Of a DNA stretch of 40,820 nucleotides, positions 1 through 9,160 are shown piece after piece (position 1 is the first letter of the stretch; every line of letters starts with the position of its first letter). Source of the stretch: Polaromonas sp. (GTDB lineage Bacteria > Pseudomonadota > Gammaproteobacteria > Burkholderiales > Burkholderiaceae_C); contig PNNC01000032.1 in the NCBI GenBank assembly GCA_013824015.1, positions 1 to 40,820 on the forward strand, written 5' to 3'. The notes under the pieces are model-generated. The model was not told the origin of the DNA and did no database searches. It saw only the letters and a list, made by a program, of their open reading frames with translations. The translations under genes were made by a program, and so were the position numbers.

Positions 1-341
1 AATGGGGTCGAGCTCGAACTCGCCTTCGGCTCAAACAATCGCTCGCCCTGATCCATTTTTTGCTGCGCTCCTCGGCCCAGCCCGACGGGTGGGGAACAAC
101 AATGCGGGGAAAAAATCCGGAGTCCTTGAAGCGCGCAGCGCTTCAAGGACGGGAATCCCAACGAACGGTCATGTGTGCACGCGAGCGCAGCGCACGCGGC
201 CACATGAGGCTCCCTTCTCTCGCCCAGCGGGGCGAGGGAGGGGCTAGGGAGGAAGTGGGAGTCAAGCCCTGCCGGCAGACGCGAGCCCGGCCCGCAGCGA
301 TGCCTGCGATACGGGCCTGATCGATTCCGCTTCGCCAGTGA
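1..341. other. gene-free segment with several inverted repeats
   Basis: I see no convincing gene here; the short open frames lack a ribosome binding site and recognisable protein character. The segment holds a perfect 13-bp stem with a GCA loop (122-150) and a CTCGCCC/GGGCGAG stem with an AGCG loop (219-236) that extends outward with weaker pairs. A CATGTG/CACATG pair (170-206) flanks GC-rich sequence. It lies downstream of the degP-type gene, so the hairpins could end or protect its mRNA, but no T-tract marks a clear intrinsic terminator. The upstream neighbour is outside the window. Confidence 0.6.
122..150. repeat. perfect inverted repeat, 13-bp arms
   Basis: GTCCTTGAAGCGC is followed by GCA and its exact reverse complement. 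It has no adjacent T-run in either direction. It may be a processing or terminator hairpin, or a remnant of an interspersed repeat. Confidence 0.7.
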
Positions 342-1835
342 TCAACCCAGATTCAGCGGCACAAAAATCTTGCTGTCGCCGCGCAGGATCAGCAGCGCCA
401 CCGACTTGCCGGATTTCGCCACCATGGACCGCACCTGTTCGATGTTGCGTACCGGTGTGCCGTTGATGGACACCAGCACGTCACCGGGCAACACGCCGGC
501 CTGGGCGGCCGGACCGCTGGTCTGCTGCACCAGCAGGCCGCTGTCGACACCGGCTTCCTGCTGTTCGTCGGGTTGCAGCGGGCGCAGCGCCAGGCCCAGC
601 CTGCCCTGGGCGGCGCTGGCTTTCGGCCCCTCGGCCTGCGCCACCTTCTGGTCGGCGCTGCCCAGTCTGGCAGTCAGCTCCTTGTTCGCACCCTGGCGCC
701 AGACTTCGAGCTTCAAGGTGTCGCCGGGTGCGGCCAGGCCGATCACCGCCGGCAGGTCGCCGGAGGAAACAATCGGCTGGCCGTTGGCCTTGCGGATCAC
801 GTCGCCCGACTGCAGGCCCGCCTTGTCGGCGGGGCCGCCTTTTTCAACGCTGGAGACCAGCGCACCTTCGGGCTTGTCGAGTTTGAAGGAGTCGGCAAAC
901 GCCTGGTTCACCTCCTGCACCATCACCCCCAGGCGGGCATGCTCGACCTTGCCGGTGGCGACGATCTGGTTCTTGATGCGCCCGGCCACATCGATCGGAA
1001 TCGCAAACGACACCCCCTGGTAACCACCGCTGCGGCTGTAAATCTGCGAATTGATGCCGACCACCTCGCCACGCGCGTTGAACAGCGGGCCGCCCGAGTT
1101 GCCGGGGTTGATCGCCACGTCGGTCTGGATGAAGGGCACGCTGCTGTCGTCGGGCAGCGAGCGGCCCTTGGCGCTGACGACGCCGGCCGTCACGGTGTTT
1201 TCAAAACCGAAGGGCGAACCGATGGCCAGCACCCATTCACCGACCTTCAGGTCGCTGGTTTTGCCGATCGCCACCACCGGCAGGTTGGCGGCTTCTATCT
1301 TGAGCACCGCGATATCGGTCTTGGGGTCGGCGCCCAGCACCTTGGCGCGGAACTCGCGGCGGTCCGTCAGCTTGACAGTGACTTCCCTGGCGCCGCGCAC
1401 CACATGGGCATTGGTCAGGATGATGCCGTCGGCGCTGACGATAAAGCCCGAGCCCTGGCCGCGTGTCGGCGTCTCCTGCTGCGGGCCGCCGGGCCGGCCC
1501 TGGCCCTGCTGGAAGCGCTTGAAGAGTTCGGCGAAGGGATCAGCTGGCGCGCCATCCTCGTCGTCATCGCCCTGGCCCAGCAGGGTATTGTTGCTGACTT
1601 TGGTGGTGCCGGTGACGCTGATGTTGACCACGGCCGGGCCGTACCGCTCGGTGATCTGGGAAAAGTCGGGCAGCGTGATGGCCGACCCGGGCGCTGCGGA
1701 CACCAGGGCCGGCGGCGCGGCGGCGATGGCTGCCGGATGCACCGCGTTGAAGGCGCTGACGCCGGCGCCGCCGATGGCGCCCGCGGCCAGCAGGGCCACA
1801 ACGAGGCGGGTATTTTTGAGTGCTGCAGAGGTCAT
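342..1835 (-). CDS. degP: Do/DegP-family periplasmic serine endoprotease (HtrA/MucD type)
   Basis: This is a periplasmic protease/chaperone that degrades misfolded envelope proteins. The 497-residue product has an N-terminal hydrophobic export segment (about 10-30), a trypsin-like domain with catalytic triad His144 (TNAHVV), Asp174 (KTDIAV) and Ser247 (NPGNSGGP), and two C-terminal PDZ domains (about 300-390 and 405-495). The length fits DegQ/MucD-type proteins. I chose the ATG at 1835 because AAGGA stands just upstream; an upstream in-frame extension to 1883 has no such site. The gene lies downstream of a QseBC-like two-component pair on the same strand. It has its own upstream gap with a PmrA/QseB-type direct repeat (1899-1915), which suggests control by that pair. 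The exact paralogue (degP, degQ or mucD) cannot be fixed from sequence alone. Confidence 0.93.
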   Translation of the reverse strand: MTSAALKNTRLVVALLAAGAIGGAGVSAFNAVHPAAIAAAPPALVSAAPGSAITLPDFSQITERYGPAVVNISVTGTTKVSNNTLLGQGDDDEDGAPADPFAELFKRFQQGQGRPGGPQQETPTRGQGSGFIVSADGIILTNAHVVRGAREVTVKLTDRREFRAKVLGADPKTDIAVLKIEAANLPVVAIGKTSDLKVGEWVLAIGSPFGFENTVTAGVVSAKGRSLPDDSSVPFIQTDVAINPGNSGGPLFNARGEVVGINSQIYSRSGGYQGVSFAIPIDVAGRIKNQIVATGKVEHARLGVMVQEVNQAFADSFKLDKPEGALVSSVEKGGPADKAGLQSGDVIRKANGQPIVSSGDLPAVIGLAAPGDTLKLEVWRQGANKELTARLGSADQKVAQAEGPKASAAQGRLGLALRPLQPDEQQEAGVDSGLLVQQTSGPAAQAGVLPGDVLVSINGTPVRNIEQVRSMVAKSGKSVALLILRGDSKIFVPLNLG

Positions 1836-1898
1836 GGCGGGTTTCCTTGGATAGGGCACACGATGGGGTGCCGGTAGCCACAAGGATGAGGGGCCAGC

Positions 1899-1915
1899 CT
1901 TAGGCAGGGCTTAAA
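1899..1915 (-). promoter_or_regulatory. PmrA/QseB-type box upstream of degP
   Basis: On the plus strand CTTAGG and CTTAAA are separated by 5 nt, giving an 11-bp period. On the minus strand it reads TTTAAG-N5-CCTAAG. It lies about 64 nt upstream of the protease start codon and differs at only two central bases from the element upstream of the nearby response regulator (4067-4083). OmpR-family regulators of the PmrA/QseB branch bind such direct repeats. Binding here is inferred. Confidence 0.6.
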
Positions 1916-1939
1916 CCGCGAACCGGGGCGAAAGCTGCC

Positions 1940-2005
1940 TTTTTGTGAAAGAAAATGCCTTCAGCCCATATCCAGTATGGCTGGATAGCTATCAAATAAA
2001 TAGCA
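1940..2005 (+). repeat. interspersed palindromic repeat, copy A
   Basis: This copy has a T-rich left end, a hairpin arm pair AGCC(C)ATA/TATGGCT (about 1963-1982), and a terminal core TAGCTATCAAATAAATAGC. The core ends 4 nt from the stop codon of the sensor kinase that ends at 2009. It belongs to the same family as the copies near 10360, 14920, 25950, 34585 and 38790. Confidence 0.75.
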
Positions 2006-2008
2006 AAC

Positions 2009-3373
2009 TCAGGGGGAGGGAGGTAGTGGCGGAAAAGACACGCTGACCCGCAGGCCACCCAGCGCTTCGGCGCGCCCCAGTTCCAGCGTCGCGCCGTGGC
2101 GCGCGGCGATCACCTGGACAATCGCCAGGCCCAGGCCGCTGCCGGTTTCGCTGGCCGAGCCGCTGGCGCGGTAGAAACGGTCGAACACCCGCTCGCGCTC
2201 CTCCGGCGCAATGCCCGGGCCGCTGTCTTCCACCGTCAGCACCGGCCGGCCCTGGACCAGCGCCAGCGACACATCGACGCGACCTGCGGCGGGGGTGTAC
2301 TTGACCGCGTTGTCCAGCAGGTTGCGCAGCAGCACCCGCAGCGCGTCGGGCTCGCCCCGGACCCGTGCGATGGCGGCCGGCCCCTCTGCGAGGCCCAGGT
2401 CGATCTGTTTGAGCCGGGCCTGCGGCAACACGTCGGCCACGCCCAGCTTGACCACGTCCTGCAGGTCGACCGATTCGGCCTTCGGTGCCGCAACGCCGGA
2501 GCCGGCTTCCTCGCGCGCCAGCACCAGCAGCTGTTCGACCAGCCGGATGGCGCGGTCTATGCCCTGGTTCAGGCGGACGATGTCGGCTTCGCGCGGGTCC
2601 GGCGTGTTGTCCGCAGGGCCGTGGGCGCGCAGCGCCTGGGCCTGCAGCTTGAGCGCGGTCAGCGGTGAACGCAGCTCGTGCGCCGCGTCGGCGACAAAGG
2701 TTTTCTGCGCGTCGAAGGCGCCGCGCACCCGGCCGAACAGCAGGTTCAGTTCGTCGACCAGCGGCCGCACCTCGTCGGGCAGGCCCAGGCCTTCCAGTGG
2801 CGAAAAATCGTCGGCTGCGCGCTGCGCGAGCTGGCGCCGCGCGCGCTCCACCGGCGCCAGCGAAAGTTGGATGACCCACCAGACCGCCAGCATCAGCAGC
2901 GGTGTCAGCAGCGCAAACGGCAACACCGCGCGCGCTGCCAGCGCGCGGGCCCGCGCGGTGCGGGCGTCCAGGTCCTGCGCAATCTGCACGGTCTGGAAGG
3001 CGGTTTGCAGCGTGTAGACGCGGTAGTGCTTGCCGTGGGCCTCGACGTCGGAAAAACCGAGCACCGCGCGCGGCGGCAGCGCCGAACGGGTGGATCGGAA
3101 CAGCTGCGTGCCGTCCTGGCCCCAGATCTGCACATACAGGTCGAAGCCGGCCTCGTCGTCCATGTCCGGCAGCGCCGCGCCCGGCGGCAGGCCGCCACGC
3201 AGCGAACGCGCCACTTGCCGCAGGTGGTCGTCGAACAGGGCGTCGGCCTGCTGCAGCGCGCTGCGGTAAGCGGTGCTGGCCTGCAGCACGGCGCCCAGCA
3301 GGATGGCCGCGAGGACGAACCACAACAGGCGGGCCTTCAGTGAATGCGCTTTCACGTCTGCCTGTGTGCTCAT
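2009..3373 (-). CDS. QseC/TctE-like membrane sensor histidine kinase
   Basis: This inner-membrane sensor autophosphorylates and passes the phosphate to the regulator encoded just upstream. The 454-residue product has TM1 (about 14-33), a periplasmic loop of about 115 residues, TM2 (about 150-171), and a HisKA domain with phospho-acceptor His232 (DAAHELRSPLTAL). The HATPase domain shows NLLDNAVKYTP, DSGPGIAPEE, VFDRFYR and GSGLGLAIV boxes. Its ATG overlaps the TGA of the regulator by 4 bp (ATGA), so the two are translationally coupled. The loop length and short juxtamembrane linker fit the QseC/PmrB/TctE group. The ligand is not readable from sequence. The nearby degP gene with a matching operator suggests an envelope-stress role. 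Confidence 0.9.
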   Translation of the reverse strand: MSTQADVKAHSLKARLLWFVLAAILLGAVLQASTAYRSALQQADALFDDHLRQVARSLRGGLPPGAALPDMDDEAGFDLYVQIWGQDGTQLFRSTRSALPPRAVLGFSDVEAHGKHYRVYTLQTAFQTVQIAQDLDARTARARALAARAVLPFALLTPLLMLAVWWVIQLSLAPVERARRQLAQRAADDFSPLEGLGLPDEVRPLVDELNLLFGRVRGAFDAQKTFVADAAHELRSPLTALKLQAQALRAHGPADNTPDPREADIVRLNQGIDRAIRLVEQLLVLAREEAGSGVAAPKAESVDLQDVVKLGVADVLPQARLKQIDLGLAEGPAAIARVRGEPDALRVLLRNLLDNAVKYTPAAGRVDVSLALVQGRPVLTVEDSGPGIAPEERERVFDRFYRASGSASETGSGLGLAIVQVIAARHGATLELGRAEALGGLRVSVSFPPLPPSP

Positions 3374-4029
3374 TGTTTGGGCACCAGGTAGCCGAGGCCG
3401 CGCACGGTCTGGATGATCTCGTTACCGAGTTTTTTGCGCACGCCGTGGATGTACACCTCGACCGCATTGCTGCTGACATCGTCCTTCCAGCTGAACAGTT
3501 TTTCCTCGAGCTGGGCGCGCGACAACACCGTGCCGGGCCGCGCCAGCAAGGGCTCGAGCACCGCCCATTCGCGCGCCGACAGCGACACCGGCTGGCCGTT
3601 CAGGCTGGCTTCATGGGTGGCGGGGTTCAGGCTCACGCCCTTGTGCTCAAACGCCGGCTCGGCCCGGCCCGCGCTGCGGCGTATCAGCGCGCGTATGCGC
3701 GCCAGCAGCTCGTCGGTGTCATACGGCTTGACCACATAGTCGTCGGCGCCGGCATCCAGCCCGGCGATGCGGTCGCCGACCGCGTCTCGCGCGGTGGCCA
3801 CCAGCACCGGCGTGGTGTTGCGCCGCGCCCTCAGGGCGCGCAGCACCTCGAGGCCGTCGCGCTGGGGCAGGCCCAGGTCCAGCAGCACCAGGTCGTACTG
3901 TTCGCTGCGCAGCGCGGTGTCGGCCATGGCGCCATCACGCACCCAGTCGACCGCGTAGTGGGCGGTCCGCAGCGCATTCAGCACGGCCTCGCCGATCATC
4001 GCGTCGTCTTCTACCAGCAGCAGGCGCAT
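3370..4029 (-). CDS. OmpR-family response regulator (QseB/PmrA-like)
   Basis: This cytoplasmic DNA-binding regulator is the partner of the downstream sensor kinase. It has 219 residues: a receiver domain with acidic pocket E7/D8/D9, phospho-acceptor Asp51 (LLDLGLPQRDG) and Lys101 (YVVKPY), then a winged-helix Trans_Reg_C domain (about 125-215) with the SAREWAVLE and VEVYIHGVRKKLG signatures. The ATG at 4029 has a GAGG site 7-8 nt upstream. A direct repeat CTTAGG-N5-CTTAAA (4067-4083) sits in its promoter region, and a nearly identical one precedes degP. Autoregulation plus control of degP is therefore the simplest reading. Branch assignment (QseB rather than PmrA or TctD) rests on overall similarity only. 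Confidence 0.92.
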   Translation of the reverse strand: MRLLLVEDDAMIGEAVLNALRTAHYAVDWVRDGAMADTALRSEQYDLVLLDLGLPQRDGLEVLRALRARRNTTPVLVATARDAVGDRIAGLDAGADDYVVKPYDTDELLARIRALIRRSAGRAEPAFEHKGVSLNPATHEASLNGQPVSLSAREWAVLEPLLARPGTVLSRAQLEEKLFSWKDDVSSNAVEVYIHGVRKKLGNEIIQTVRGLGYLVPKQ

Positions 4030-4066
4030 TGTTTTTCCTCACAGCCCGTCAGTATGCGACGCTGCG

Positions 4067-4083
4067 CTTAGGCCAGGCTTAAA
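4067..4083 (-). promoter_or_regulatory. PmrA/QseB-type box upstream of the QseB-like regulator
   Basis: CTTAGG-N5-CTTAAA on the plus strand, in the 71-nt gap between argH and the regulator. It lies about 40 nt upstream of the regulator ATG. A CATACT-like -10 candidate lies roughly 11 nt beyond the box in the minus direction. It matches the element before degP, which supports one operator class. Confidence 0.6.
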
Positions 4084-4100
4084 GCCCCGATGCGCAGGAA

Positions 4101-5510
<1,410 letters not shown>

Positions 5511-5773
5511 GGGAGGCTTTCTGTGGAGGACCGTCTGGCGGCAGCGATGGCGTCTCGCGGTGACAACATTATTGGGGAAAGTACGGGTCCGACGCCGGTT
5601 TTAGGCGGCTGGCCGGTGCAATACTCAGGAATCTGATTTTATCTGTGTGCAGGAAAGCCCCGTAGCGGGGCGCCCGGGACCGCCGGACCCGTCCGCGCGC
5701 AGGTGCGGACACGGAGCCAGCGACCCTTCTGATGCAGTTCAAGCCCGACCTTTCCTCCTTTGGGGAGTCCACC

Positions 5774-6793
5774 ATGCTGGGCGGCGTCAGCCAGTCCGGG
5801 GACGAGCCTGTGCGGCTGCCGGTGCGCGTCATCGTGTTCGACGCCTGCAATGTCGGCGTGGTGCTGCGGGCCGTGCTGTTCGCCGAGGCGGTGGTCGGTG
5901 TGGGCGCGATGTTTTTGGCGACAGGTTTTGTCGACTGGTTGCTGCGGTTTTCGCTGCTGAGCGGCGGCGTGTTGCCGGCCACGCTGTCCTGGCTGATCGC
6001 GGCCTGCGTGCTCAAGGGTCAGCTCGCGCGCCTGGTCACGCCGGCCCAGTGGGCGGCCGGCATCGCGATGGGGACGCTGGCGGGGCTGTATGGCTGCGGC
6101 CTGCTGGCCATGATGGGCCTGCTGGAGCCCGCGCCCTGGGCCGCCAGTGGGGCAGCCGGCGCCTTGTTGTCGTCGGTGCTGGTCGCCGGCCTGGTGTGGC
6201 GCGCCAAGGCCCGCATGCCGGCGGCCACCACGGCGCGCCTGGCCGAGCTGCAGTCGCGGATCCGGCCGCATTTCCTGTTCAACACGCTCAACAGCGCGAT
6301 TGCCCTGGTGCGCGCCGAACCGGCCAAGGCCGAGTCGGTGCTGGAAGACCTGAGCGAGCTGTTTCGCCATGCGCTGGCCGATTCCACCGAATCCGTCACG
6401 CTGGGCCAGGAGATCGCACTGGCGCAGCGTTACCTGGCCATCGAGCAGATCCGGTTCGGGGATCGCCTGCAGGTGCAGTGGAACCTCGATCCCGAGGCCA
6501 ACGCCGCCAAGCTGCCGCCATTGCTGCTGCAGCCGCTGGTCGAGAACGCGGTGCGCCACGGTGTGGAGCCGAGCGCCGCCGGCGCGCAGGTCAAAATATC
6601 CACCGCGCGTCGCGGCGGCATGGTGGTGCTCAAGGTCACCAATTCCAGTCCGGCCGGCGTCGGTGAACGCGGCCATGGCCTGGCGCTGGCCAATGTGCGC
6701 GAGCGGCTGGCGCTGCTGCACGATGTGCAGGCACAGTTCAAGACCGTGTTTCGCGACGGCATGTTTCAGGTGAGGCTGGAGATTCCCCTATGA
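5774..6793 (+). CDS. AlgZ/LytS-type sensor histidine kinase (His_kinase family)
   Basis: This inner-membrane sensor pairs with the LytTR regulator that follows. The 339-residue product has about four N-terminal transmembrane segments, then a His_kinase domain with phospho-acceptor His166 in the RPHFLFNTLNSAI motif. The HATPase part has LPPLLLQPLVENAVRHG and the G-rich GERGHGLALANVRERL. I prefer ATG 5774 because GGGGAG lies 6-7 nt upstream; an in-frame ATG at 5732 would add 14 residues but lacks a ribosome binding site. The gene overlaps the regulator by 4 bp. Placement next to argH and the pairing with a LytTR protein match Pseudomonas AlgZ (FimS), which controls type IV pili and exopolysaccharide. 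Function here is inferred from that. Confidence 0.87.
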   Translation: MLGGVSQSGDEPVRLPVRVIVFDACNVGVVLRAVLFAEAVVGVGAMFLATGFVDWLLRFSLLSGGVLPATLSWLIAACVLKGQLARLVTPAQWAAGIAMGTLAGLYGCGLLAMMGLLEPAPWAASGAAGALLSSVLVAGLVWRAKARMPAATTARLAELQSRIRPHFLFNTLNSAIALVRAEPAKAESVLEDLSELFRHALADSTESVTLGQEIALAQRYLAIEQIRFGDRLQVQWNLDPEANAAKLPPLLLQPLVENAVRHGVEPSAAGAQVKISTARRGGMVVLKVTNSSPAGVGERGHGLALANVRERLALLHDVQAQFKTVFRDGMFQVRLEIPL

Positions 6794-7533
6794 ACACAAC
6801 GCTCAGGGCATTGATTGTGGATGATGAGGCGCTGGCCCGGTCGCGCCTGCGCACCCTGCTCGGCGACTGCACGGCGCCGGCCGCCAGCGTGGCCGCCGAG
6901 GCGGCGCATGCGGTGCAGGCCATGGATGCGCTGCGCCGCGAGGTGTTCGATGTGGTGCTGCTGGACATCCGCATGCCTGGCGCCGACGGCATCACGCTGG
7001 CGCAAACCATTGCCCAGCTGCCACAACCACCGGCGGTGGTGTTCATCACCGCGCATTCCGAACACGCGGTCAAGGCCTTTGAACTCGAAGCCGTCGACTA
7101 CCTGACCAAGCCGGTTCGACTCGAACGGCTGCAGCAGGCGCTACAAAAAGTGGAGCGGCTGTCCCAGTCTGGAAAAGGGCTGCAGCCTGATGTGAATGAA
7201 GAATGCCTGATCATCCAGGACCGCGGGCGGACCGAGCGGGTGCCGCTGACCGAGGTGCTGTACCTCAAGGCCGAACTCAAGTACATCACCGTGCGGACCC
7301 ACGCCAAGAGCTACATCCTGGACGGCAGCCTGAACGAGCTGGAAGAGCGTTACCCGCAGTTCATGCGGGTTCACCGCAATGCGCTGGTGGCGCGGCGCGC
7401 CGTGCGCGCGCTGGAAAAACACTTCGACCCGGAAGAAGGTGAAGGGTGGGCGGTGCGGCTCAACGGCATCGAGGAGTTGCTGGCGGTGTCGCGGCGCCAG
7501 CTCAGTGCCGTGCGCGAAGCCATTGCCGGTTGA
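6790..7533 (+). CDS. algR: AlgR-type LytTR response regulator
   Basis: This DNA-binding regulator has 247 residues, almost the length of Pseudomonas AlgR. The receiver domain carries acidic residues D11/D12, phospho-acceptor Asp59 (VVLLDIRMPGADG) and the conserved Lys in YLTKPVRLERL. A LytTR DNA-binding domain follows (about 140-245), with VLYLKAELKYITVRT and FMRVHRNALVARRAV as family signatures. The ATGA overlap with the kinase gene marks translational coupling. In Pseudomonas algR is followed directly by hemC. Here a permease follows and hemC lies 30 kb away. The symbol is given by orthology of position and domain and has not been tested. Confidence 0.85.
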   Translation: MNTTLRALIVDDEALARSRLRTLLGDCTAPAASVAAEAAHAVQAMDALRREVFDVVLLDIRMPGADGITLAQTIAQLPQPPAVVFITAHSEHAVKAFELEAVDYLTKPVRLERLQQALQKVERLSQSGKGLQPDVNEECLIIQDRGRTERVPLTEVLYLKAELKYITVRTHAKSYILDGSLNELEERYPQFMRVHRNALVARRAVRALEKHFDPEEGEGWAVRLNGIEELLAVSRRQLSAVREAIAG

Positions 7534-7543
7534 GTCCGCCCCG

Positions 7544-7586
7544 CCGGCTGCTCTGGCTGCACGGAGGGCCGTGCGTCGGCAGCCGG
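7544..7586 (+). terminator. two-tier stem-loop after the algR-like gene
   Basis: CCGGCTGC (7544-7551) pairs with GCAGCCGG (7579-7586), and inside it GCACGG (7559-7564) pairs with CCGTGC (7569-7574) around an AGGG loop. It starts 10 nt after the regulator stop codon. No T-run follows, so it is a terminator or mRNA-end structure rather than a classic intrinsic terminator. Confidence 0.4.
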
Positions 7587-7694
7587 TAGCCTGCCGCGCA
7601 GGCGTCCTACACCGTGCGCGACTGCTTTCTGCTGAAATGGACGGACCACCATCAAATGCGCGTCGCCGACCGGGACCGACCAGGAGAAACCACA

Positions 7695-8867
7695 GTGAAT
7701 GACAACCATCTGCCCGGGGAGGCGCCTGCCGACCAGGAAGAGGTCACGACCTTCCCGGAGCCGGAACGCCTGATGTTGCACATGCCGGTGGACATCCGCA
7801 GCATGTCGCTGATGGTGCTGGCCGGTCTGGGCCTGCTGTTCGTGCTGCACTGGGCCAAGGCGGTGTTTATCCCGGTGATGCTCAGCGTGCTGTTGAGCTA
7901 CGCGTTTTCGCCGGTGGTCAACTGGCTGGAGATGCGGCGCGTGCCGCGCTGGCTGGGCTCGGCGGTGCTGTTGCTGTCCATCCTCGGCGCCATGGGCACC
8001 ACCGCTTATGCGCTCAGCGACGAGGCCGTGGCCATGGTGGAGTCGCTGCCGGTCGCCGCGCAGAAGTTCCGCAATGCCCTCAAACGCACCAGTGGCAAAT
8101 CCACCAGCACGCTCGATACCGTGCAAAAGGCGGCAACCCAGATCGAGCAGGCGGCCCAGGAAGGCGCGGCGCCTGGCGCGACCCGCGGCGTCACGCGGGT
8201 GGTGGTCGAGCGGGCGAGCTTCAACGTCAAGGACTACCTCTGGAGCGGCACCATCGGCCTGATCGCCCTGGTCGGCCAGGCCACCGTGGTGATTTTCCTG
8301 ACCTACTTCCTGATGCTGTCGGGCGATACCTTCCGCCGCAAGATGCTCAAGCTGGCTGGTCCCAACCTGAGCAGCAAGAAAATCACGCTGCAGGCGCTGC
8401 ATGAAATCACCGGACAGATCCAGCGCTACCTGCAGGTGCAACTGCTGACCAGTGCGCTGGTCGGCGTGTTGACCTGGCTGGCGCTGCTGGCCATCGGCCT
8501 GGAAAACTCGGCGGTCTGGGGCATTGCGGCCGGGGTGCTCAACCTGGTGCCGTATGTGGGCTCGCTGATCACGGCGGCAGCCTCGGCGCTGGTCGGCTTC
8601 CTGCAGTTCGGCTCGCTCAACATGGCGATGCTGGTGGGCGGCGCATCGCTGGTCATCCACACCATCGTCGGCAACATCGTCACACCCTGGCTGACCAGCC
8701 GCGCGAGCCGGCTCAGCCCGGTGGCCGTCTTTGTGGCGCTGCTGGCCTGGGGCTGGCTCTGGGGTGTCTGGGGCCTGCTGCTGGGCATCCCGATCATGAT
8801 GATGGTCAAGTCGGTGTGTGACCGGGTCGATGATTTGAAACCCGTGGGCGAGTTTCTGGGGTCATGA
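7695..8867 (+). CDS. AI-2E family (PerM/YdiK-like) membrane permease
   Basis: This is a polytopic inner-membrane protein of the AI-2E_transport family, whose members have been linked to autoinducer-2, Na+/H+ or small-molecule export; the substrate cannot be told. The 390-residue product has two N-terminal helices (about 35-75), a helix at about 85-110, a hydrophilic region, and a C-terminal block of helices. The late segment AAGVLNLVPYVGSLI and GNIVTPWLTSRASRLSP are typical of the family. I chose GTG at 7695 because AGGAGA stands 6-7 nt upstream; an in-frame extension to 7614 lacks such a site. It stands alone between hairpins on either side. Confidence 0.85.
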   Translation: MNDNHLPGEAPADQEEVTTFPEPERLMLHMPVDIRSMSLMVLAGLGLLFVLHWAKAVFIPVMLSVLLSYAFSPVVNWLEMRRVPRWLGSAVLLLSILGAMGTTAYALSDEAVAMVESLPVAAQKFRNALKRTSGKSTSTLDTVQKAATQIEQAAQEGAAPGATRGVTRVVVERASFNVKDYLWSGTIGLIALVGQATVVIFLTYFLMLSGDTFRRKMLKLAGPNLSSKKITLQALHEITGQIQRYLQVQLLTSALVGVLTWLALLAIGLENSAVWGIAAGVLNLVPYVGSLITAAASALVGFLQFGSLNMAMLVGGASLVIHTIVGNIVTPWLTSRASRLSPVAVFVALLAWGWLWGVWGLLLGIPIMMMVKSVCDRVDDLKPVGEFLGS

Positions 8868-8869
8868 CT

Positions 8870-9060
8870 ATGGCCCCCACGCTCCGCACTGTGTGTCGTC
8901 GCTGCACCTTGCAGGCCGCCGCTTGCCAGAGGCTTCGCTTCTGTCGCCTGTCCAAAGCTGCACCGACAGCTTTGGAGCCGCAGGCTCCAGCCCCGAGGGG
9001 GCGCATTTTTCCTTGGGGCGGCCCTGCGGAAAAACGGGGCCGCCAAGTTGTTCCGGGGTT
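8870..9060. repeat. hairpin-rich intergenic repeat region
   Basis: This gap between the AI-2E gene and the terC-like gene contains a 9-bp stem CCAAAGCTG/CAGCTTTGG (8952-8975), GGAGCC-GCA-GGCTCC (8974-8988) and CCCCGAGGGGGC followed by ATTTTT (8991-9010). A long imperfect GGCGGCC/GGCCGCC pair lies at about 9013-9046. The GCCCCGAGGGGGCG element and the GGCCCCCACGCTCCGCACT left end resemble intergenic repeats I recall from Comamonadaceae genomes; I could not check this. The T-run after the third stem could terminate the permease transcript. Open frames across it are not convincing genes. Confidence 0.5.
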
Positions 9061-9160
9061 CTCCATGAACATTTTTGACGCGGGCCTTGCCGCACTTTAT
9101 CCTCGCCTTCTGTGCAGCGTGATTTTGCGCTTGCGCCAGCCCTACTGACGGAAACGCACT

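Noticed and set aside
8864..9148. Short plus-strand frame between the AI-2E and TerC-family genes
   Set aside because: It lies in hairpin-rich repeat DNA, has no good ribosome site and has a composition unlike real proteins nearby.
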